Origin: an uncultured Ruminococcus sp.
GTDB lineage: Bacteria; Bacillota; Clostridia; Oscillospirales; Ruminococcaceae
Assembly: GCA_910577575.1 (NCBI GenBank)
Contig: CAJTOG010000008.1
Coordinates: forward strand, 1-54,274
Direction: 5' to 3'
DNA length: 54,274 nt
In this document: positions 49,701 to 54,274 of the stretch, one piece after another
How positions within the stretch are numbered: position 1 is the stretch's first letter
Layout of the letters: every line of letters begins with the position of its first letter
Program-made: the position numbers and the translations under genes
Notes under the pieces: generated by a model
What the model was told of the DNA's origin: nothing
Seen by the model: only the letters and a program-made list of their open reading frames with translations
The model's database searches: none

Positions 49701-52154
49701 TCATATTCCTGTATCGCCATTAATATCGGCATAAAAAGAAATATTTTTCATACCTTTAAGCTTTGTGCCGTCTTTAAGTATACAGCTTATAAAACTTCTC
49801 ATTTCTGCATTGTTCTTGCATTTCATAATAATTTTGTAACGGTATCTTCCATTTATTTTTCCATAAATGGACTTTACAGGTCCAAGAACACGGACAGGTG
49901 TTTTAGGCTGTAATTCATGAAGTTTATTATTCATAAGTTCAATTATTTCATCTGAACCATTCTTTACCGTTTCATCATCTTCTCCAGCAAGACAGAATAC
50001 ACACATATCACATACAGGCGGAAAAATCATAGCCCGCCTTATTGCTATTTCTTCTTTATAAAATTCCTTATAATTCTGAGCTGCTGCCAGATTCATGATA
50101 TAATGGTCCGGAATAAATGTTTGTAAAACTGCACGTCCTTTGGTTTCGCCACGTCCGCCTCTTCCGACTACCTGAGTAATAAGCGAGAACGTACGTTCAT
50201 AACTGCGGAAATCTCCCGAATAAAGTGCCTTGTCAACGGAAAGTACCCCGACAAGCGTAACATTAGGAAAATCAAGCCCTTTTCCAATCATCTGTGTGCC
50301 AATCATTATATCGTAATTACCGTTTCTGAATGATGCAAAATTTTCTTCATAAGAATATCTTGAAAAAACCGTATCAGCATCCATACGTAAAATTCTTGCA
50401 TCAGGAAAAATACTGTTAAGCTGTTCTTCCAGCTTCTGCGTACCAAATCCCATACTTCTTAAATTTTCTGAACCGCATGAAGAACAGCTTTTTGGCATAT
50501 CAGTTGAACGACCACAGTAATGACACATAAGTTTATTATTTTTCTTATGAAAAGTCATAGGAACTGAGCAATTCGGACAATTAACAGACTGCCCGCATTC
50601 ACAGCAGTTTATTATTGTATGAAATCCACGCCTGTTAAGCAGAAGCATACTCTGTTCGCCATTTTTCAGGTTAATATCTATTTCATTAATAAGTTTCCGG
50701 CTGAAATGCGTTGTATTTCCTGCCATAAGCTCGTCGTTCATATCAACAACTGCAACATCAGGAAGAATACTCTGTCCGTATCGGTTATGCATTTCCAGAA
50801 GATTGTATATTCCCTTTTCAGCCAAATAATAACTTTCAACAGATGGTGTTGCTGATGCAAGCAAAAGCACACTTTTATTATATGCACATCTCTGCTTGGC
50901 AATATCATGAGTAAAATACCTCGGTGAGCTTTCAGATTTATAAGTGCGTTCACCTTCTTCATCAATAATAATCAGACCGATATTTTCAAGCGATGCAAAA
51001 ACTGCACTTCTTGTTCCGATTACAATATCAGCATCACCTTTTTTTATTCTTTTATATTCATCAAGACGCTGACCAAGAGAAAGTCCGCTGTGAATAACAG
51101 CAACACGCTGTCCGAAAAGAAACCTGAAACGCTTTAAAACTTGCGGAGTGAGTGAAATTTCAGGAATAAGAAGCATTGCACTCCGACCAAGTTTTATTGT
51201 ATTTTCAATAAGCTTTTCAAAAACCGATGTCTTACCACTTCCCGTTACTCCATGAAGAAGAAAAACTGCCGGTTTCTGTTTAGTAATCTGTACAAAAATT
51301 TCGTCATGAACAGTTTGTTGTTCATCAGAAAGAACAGTATCATCAGAATTTATCTGCTCTCCCTGAAAATCATCAACAGTACGGAAAACTTCCATATCAT
51401 ACTCAACTGCTGCACCGTTTAATACAAGACGTTTAATCACAGCTTCAGTAAATCCACACATATAAGCAGTTTCACGGACAGAAGCCGAACCGTATTCCAT
51501 TAAGAAATCAGCTGCTTTCTTTTGTTTCGGAGTAAGAGAAAACTGATATGGGTCATTTAAATATGCATCGCTAACACGCACCATTTTTACAGATGCATCC
51601 CCTACAGTTTGTTTAAATTCATTTATTGATTTAAGTGCATCCGCTTCAATGAGTTCATCAATACAACGCCTGCCGTTTTGCGAAATATAATTTTCAATAA
51701 ATTCCGTGAGAATACTGTCGTTTTCCATACATTTCAGATTTTCAAGAAATTCATATGCTTCAGCTGAAAGTTCACTGCTGTTTTCAAATCCTTTGGCAAG
51801 CTTAAAATATTCTTTCGTATTTATGCTCATTGCCGGCGGAAGCATTGTTTTAACTGCATCAAAGTAAGTGCAGAATGTATGTTCATGTAAATATTCTGCC
51901 AATTTCAGAAGCTCTGACGATAAAACAGGACTGCTGTCAATTTGTGCAGTTATTGATTTCAAAGATTTTAAAGAAGAAACAGTATTTTCTTTGAGATACA
52001 TAACTACTCCGACTCTACGCCGGTTTCCTATTCCAAAGGGAACAAGTACCCTGCATCCCTCATATATCCGCATATTTACAGGTACATTGTAGCTGAAAAG
52101 CATATCAAATGAATAGGTTGTACCGCTGACAGCAATTTCTGCAATAAGAGGCAT
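49701..52154 (-). CDS. priA: Primosomal helicase PriA
   Basis: Restarts stalled replication forks. 817 residues: N-terminal 3' DNA-binding domain, the helicase core with GVTGSGKTS (302-310), a zinc-binding Cys cluster (CCECGQSVNCPNC, then CHYCGRS and CSSCGS), and the VGRGGRG-type motif VI. Walker B reads DEEG (398-401) where most PriA have DEEH. The ATG at 52154 is 2 bases after rpoZ with only a weak Shine-Dalgarno, so translation may depend on coupling. Confidence 0.95.
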   Translation of the reverse strand: MPLIAEIAVSGTTYSFDMLFSYNVPVNMRIYEGCRVLVPFGIGNRRRVGVVMYLKENTVSSLKSLKSITAQIDSSPVLSSELLKLAEYLHEHTFCTYFDAVKTMLPPAMSINTKEYFKLAKGFENSSELSAEAYEFLENLKCMENDSILTEFIENYISQNGRRCIDELIEADALKSINEFKQTVGDASVKMVRVSDAYLNDPYQFSLTPKQKKAADFLMEYGSASVRETAYMCGFTEAVIKRLVLNGAAVEYDMEVFRTVDDFQGEQINSDDTVLSDEQQTVHDEIFVQITKQKPAVFLLHGVTGSGKTSVFEKLIENTIKLGRSAMLLIPEISLTPQVLKRFRFLFGQRVAVIHSGLSLGQRLDEYKRIKKGDADIVIGTRSAVFASLENIGLIIIDEEGERTYKSESSPRYFTHDIAKQRCAYNKSVLLLASATPSVESYYLAEKGIYNLLEMHNRYGQSILPDVAVVDMNDELMAGNTTHFSRKLINEIDINLKNGEQSMLLLNRRGFHTIINCCECGQSVNCPNCSVPMTFHKKNNKLMCHYCGRSTDMPKSCSSCGSENLRSMGFGTQKLEEQLNSIFPDARILRMDADTVFSRYSYEENFASFRNGNYDIMIGTQMIGKGLDFPNVTLVGVLSVDKALYSGDFRSYERTFSLITQVVGRGGRGETKGRAVLQTFIPDHYIMNLAAAQNYKEFYKEEIAIRRAMIFPPVCDMCVFCLAGEDDETVKNGSDEIIELMNNKLHELQPKTPVRVLGPVKSIYGKINGRYRYKIIMKCKNNAEMRSFISCILKDGTKLKGMKNISFYADINGDTGI

Positions 52155-52155
52155 A

Positions 52156-52359
52156 TTATTCTTCGCCTAAAGTACTTACGATTTTACACTTGCCACTTGC
52201 AAGCTCCTCAACTGCGGTCTTTACCGGTTTTTCTTCAAGAGTAAGCTTATTTTCAGCAAGCTCGTCCGAAATTTCTCTCGCACGTTTTGCAACTGCAATT
52301 ACAAGTGAATAACAACTTTCATTTTTTGAAATAATCTGGTTTACTGCGGGTCTAAGCAT
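52156..52359 (-). CDS. rpoZ: RNA polymerase omega subunit
   Basis: A 67-residue protein that helps assemble RNA polymerase. It starts MLRPAVNQIISKNESCYSLV, with the KRAREI helix conserved in omega. The ATG at 52359 is preceded by GAGGTG; the TTG two codons earlier is too near that site. It overlaps the end of gmk by eight bases. Confidence 0.92.
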   Translation of the reverse strand: MLRPAVNQIISKNESCYSLVIAVAKRAREISDELAENKLTLEEKPVKTAVEELASGKCKIVSTLGEE

Positions 52360-52957
52360 TTTCAATCACCTCATCTATAAATTTGCCCTGTGCTTTTACT
52401 GTCAGACTATCTGTACGAATAACCGTAAAGAAATCCTCGACTGCATCTTCAAGAGCAGCATTAACTATAATATAATCATATTTTTTTGCATATGGAATTT
52501 CATCAAGAGCCTTGGAAACACGTTTTTCAATTATTTCATCTGACTCTGTACCACGCTTTTTCAAACGTCTGCGGAGTTCTTTGACTGACGGAGGCATAAC
52601 AAAGATAAACAGTGCATCAGGGCTAAGCTCACGAATACGCATTGCTCCCTGAACCTCAATTTCAAGTATTACATTTATTCCGGCTTCAAGTTTCGGAGTT
52701 ACCTCTGAAAGAAGTGTGCCATAATAATTGTCACAATAAGAAGCATATTCAAAAAACGCTCCCTCTGAAATCTTCTGTTCAAATTCTTCTTTTGTAAGAT
52801 AATAGTAATCCACACCTTCAGTCTCTCCTCTGCGTGGAGAACGTGTTGTGGCAGAAACTGCACAGTAAAATTTCTCATTTTCTGTTATTTTTGCCAACAT
52901 AGTACCTTTTCCACATCCTGACGGAGCAGAAAATACAATCAGGCGTCCTTTATTCAT
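52352..52957 (-). CDS. gmk: Guanylate kinase
   Basis: Phosphorylates GMP to GDP. 201 residues with the P-loop SAPSGCGKGT near the start, the GMP-binding TTRSPRRGETEGVDYYYL segment and the lid FVMPPSVKELRRRL. The ATG at 52957 follows GGAGG placed in the end of remA; the first seven upstream codons are an extension without function. It overlaps remA by eight bases. Confidence 0.96.
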   Translation of the reverse strand: MNKGRLIVFSAPSGCGKGTMLAKITENEKFYCAVSATTRSPRRGETEGVDYYYLTKEEFEQKISEGAFFEYASYCDNYYGTLLSEVTPKLEAGINVILEIEVQGAMRIRELSPDALFIFVMPPSVKELRRRLKKRGTESDEIIEKRVSKALDEIPYAKKYDYIIVNAALEDAVEDFFTVIRTDSLTVKAQGKFIDEVIENA

Positions 52958-53204
52958 CGCTGATACCTCCATTTTCATTTATTCTTGAAGCAAGAGTATC
53001 AGTAATAAGAGAGGATAGTATAATATGACCGCTGTCCATAACTATTACAGCTCTTGTCTTTCTTCCATAAGTAGCATCAATAGCCCTTCCGTCATCCTTG
53101 GCTTCCTGAATCAGTCTCTTTATAGGAGCAGAGTCTGGGCTGACAATAGTAACAATTCTTGATGCGGAAATCATATTGCCATAACCAATATTAATCATCT
53201 TCAT
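52950..53204 (-). CDS. remA: DUF370/RemA DNA-binding regulator
   Basis: An 84-residue small regulator starting MKMINIGYGNMISASRIVTIVSPDSAPIKR broken by conserved Gly/Ser turns, and containing DATYGRKTRAVIVMDSGHIILS. RemA activates biofilm matrix and osmoprotection genes in Bacillus and lies between yloC and gmk there as here. It starts 3 bases after yicC. Confidence 0.94.
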   Translation of the reverse strand: MKMINIGYGNMISASRIVTIVSPDSAPIKRLIQEAKDDGRAIDATYGRKTRAVIVMDSGHIILSSLITDTLASRINENGGISDE

Positions 53205-53207
53205 AAC

Positions 53208-54086
53208 TTATTCTATATTCTGAATCTGTTCACGGATTTTTTCAAGTTCGGCTTTCATGTCCACAACAAGCCTTGTTATATTCAAATCCTGAGCCTTTGA
53301 ACCTATTGTATTAATTTCACGGTTCATTTCCTGAACTATAAAGTCAAGCTTTCTTCCTATGGCATCACATGAATCAAGTAAATCTGTAAGCTGTGATATA
53401 TGACTTCTAAGACGCACAGTTTCTTCATCAACAGCTATTTTTTCAGCAAAAACAGCGGCTTCTGTAATTATTCTCTGCTGGTCGACTTCCTTGCCATCAA
53501 GTATTTCCTTCAGCTTCTGATAAAGTCTGTTTCTGTAGTTTTCAACAGTCTGAGGTGAAAGTTCTTCAATTTTCTGTACCATTCCGAAAATAAGTGCATT
53601 TTTTTCAAGAATATCATTTCGGAGTTTTTCACCCTCTGTCTCACGCATTTTGACGAATTTTTCAATAGCCTCATTTGCAACTTCTGAAACATCATTCCAA
53701 AGCTGTTCTTCATCATCCGGAGTCTTCTGAACGTTGAAAATATCAGGAAGCTTAATCAGTTTTGAAAGTGTAATGTCATCCTTAATTCCGAGTTCTTCTG
53801 CAACGCTCCTCAGTGCATTTACATATCCTTCGGCAGAACTCTTATTGATAGCAATTTCAGTATCTTTGCCTTCAATATTGTTGATAGTTACATTTATATC
53901 TATCTTTCCTCTTGAAACATTCTGTTTAATCAACGCCTTAAGTTTTTCGTCGATATAGTTATATGTTCTTGGTATTCTTGAGGAATATTCATAATATCTA
54001 TGATTTACAGAACGTATCTCAACAATAATATCACGTCCGTTAATAATTTTCTGCGTACGTCCGTAGCCTGTCATGCTTTTCAGCAC
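53208..54086 (-). CDS. yicC: YicC-family endoribonuclease (YloC)
   Basis: 292 residues with the conserved start KSMTGYGR, VEIRSVNHRYYE, and the C-terminal KLDFIVQEMNREINTIGSKA block. YicC proteins cut RNA, including small RNAs in E. coli. GTG start at 54086 after AAGG; the next ATG (54074) would be too far from that site and would lose the LKS lead. First gene of the row that ends with spoVM. Confidence 0.93.
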   Translation of the reverse strand: MLKSMTGYGRTQKIINGRDIIVEIRSVNHRYYEYSSRIPRTYNYIDEKLKALIKQNVSRGKIDINVTINNIEGKDTEIAINKSSAEGYVNALRSVAEELGIKDDITLSKLIKLPDIFNVQKTPDDEEQLWNDVSEVANEAIEKFVKMRETEGEKLRNDILEKNALIFGMVQKIEELSPQTVENYRNRLYQKLKEILDGKEVDQQRIITEAAVFAEKIAVDEETVRLRSHISQLTDLLDSCDAIGRKLDFIVQEMNREINTIGSKAQDLNITRLVVDMKAELEKIREQIQNIE

Positions 54087-54131
54087 TCAATCGCCTTCTT
54101 TCATTAAAATTGCATATACCTACACTATTAT

Positions 54132-54160
54132 ATTATACCACGGCTTTAAAGAAAATGCAA
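54132..54160 (-). promoter_or_regulatory. Promoter of the yicC-spoVM gene row
   Basis: Minus strand: -35 TTGCAT (54155-54160), 17-base spacer, -10 TATAAT (54132-54137), about 45 bases before yicC. The gaps between the next 14 genes are 65 bases or less, so much of the row may be one long transcript. Confidence 0.75.
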
Positions 54161-54183
54161 GCATTTTAAGAAAAAATAAACAT

Positions 54184-54215
54184 AAAAAAAGGAATGCCGA
54201 AGCACTCCTTTTTTA
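54184..54215 (-). terminator. Terminator of the gene at the right edge
   Basis: The minus strand reads GGAGTGC-TTCG-GCATTCC followed by seven Ts: a UUCG tetraloop with one G-U pair. It lies after the stop at 54242. Confidence 0.85.
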
Positions 54216-54241
54216 TATAATCGTATGAACAAAATTTTTAA

Positions 54242-54274
54242 TTATTTACCCATTGCAGCATCAAGGTCTGCCTT
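54242..54274 (-). CDS. 3' tip of an unidentified gene
   Basis: The last ten codons (KADLDAAMGK) and a TAA at 54242-54244 in one minus-strand frame; the gene continues beyond the window. The terminator about 30 bases downstream supports a real gene end. Too little to identify, and the frame is not proven. Confidence 0.45.
   Translation of the reverse strand, partial: KADLDAAMGK

Noticed and set aside
1..54274. Mobile elements, prophage, CRISPR or toxin-antitoxin systems
   Set aside because: No transposase, integrase, direct-repeat array or recognisable toxin pair seen on either strand.

Overview
The window is chromosomal DNA of a low-GC, Gram-positive, endospore-forming member of the Clostridia, most like Ruminococcus/Oscillospiraceae. 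The evidence is spoVM, spoVG and a SpoVD-type PASTA penicillin-binding protein, a meso-diaminopimelate-type MurE, class B sortases, AGGAGG ribosome-binding sites with frequent GTG/TTG starts, and Thr/Pro/Glu-rich linkers in exported proteins. I see no rRNA or tRNA gene, insertion sequence, prophage, integrase or CRISPR array. This is mostly core genome with a few lineage-specific insertions.

Layout. (1) 1-7072, minus strand: a dcw cell-wall/division operon rsmH-ftsL-spoVD/ftsI-murE-mraY. It has a long leader, no mraZ, and a 360-bp spacer before spoVD that can fold into hairpins. (2) 7363-11284, minus: a three-gene surface operon of two membrane-anchored class B sortases and an exported SpoIID/LytB-type protein whose domain halves are in swapped (circularly permuted) order. 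(3) 11407-14447, minus: a 210-residue protein of unknown function, a cysteine desulfurase and ThiI (tRNA 4-thiouridine). (4) 14596-17126, plus: rpmG-secE-nusG-rplK-rplA, with a 23S-like L1-binding element before both rplK and rplA. (5) 17130-20497, minus: the ferrous-iron locus feoA-feoA-feoB plus a 51-residue Cys-rich membrane gene, with a palindromic operator at the promoter. (6) 20613-22514, plus: a glutamine-synthetase-like protein that has lost several catalytic residues, followed by an ANTAR RNA-binding regulator with a pseudo-receiver. (7) 22563-27100: a DUF11 protein, a YfhO membrane protein with a Nudix hydrolase, and spoVG. (8) 27159-37225, plus: murC-lexA, zapA-U32 peptidase-dut-DUF4321, then mreB-mreC-mreD-mrdA (rod shape). 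(9) 37212-40318, minus: a polytopic membrane protein of unknown function, a membrane-anchored M23 peptidase and a TtcA-like PP-loop protein. (10) 40395-54160, minus: yicC-remA-gmk-rpoZ-priA-def-fmt-YugP-like protease-rsmB-rlmN-prpC-prkC-rsgA-thiN-spoVM. This is the classic Bacillus yloC-to-spoVM neighbourhood without coaBC and rpe. The 3' tip of one more minus-strand gene lies at the right edge.

How the genes work together: most of the window builds or controls the cell envelope (MurC/MurE/MraY, two class B PBPs, MreBCD, FtsL, ZapA, PASTA kinase with its phosphatase, sortases, SpoIID, M23). The rest is translation, RNA modification and iron supply. The parts that look least ordinary are the sortase/permuted-SpoIID operon, the degenerate GS with its ANTAR partner, the duplicated L1 operator, the [N/S]GxW-rich tail on the PASTA kinase, and the folded ftsL-spoVD spacer. 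All functional calls rest on reading motifs by eye; no database search was run.
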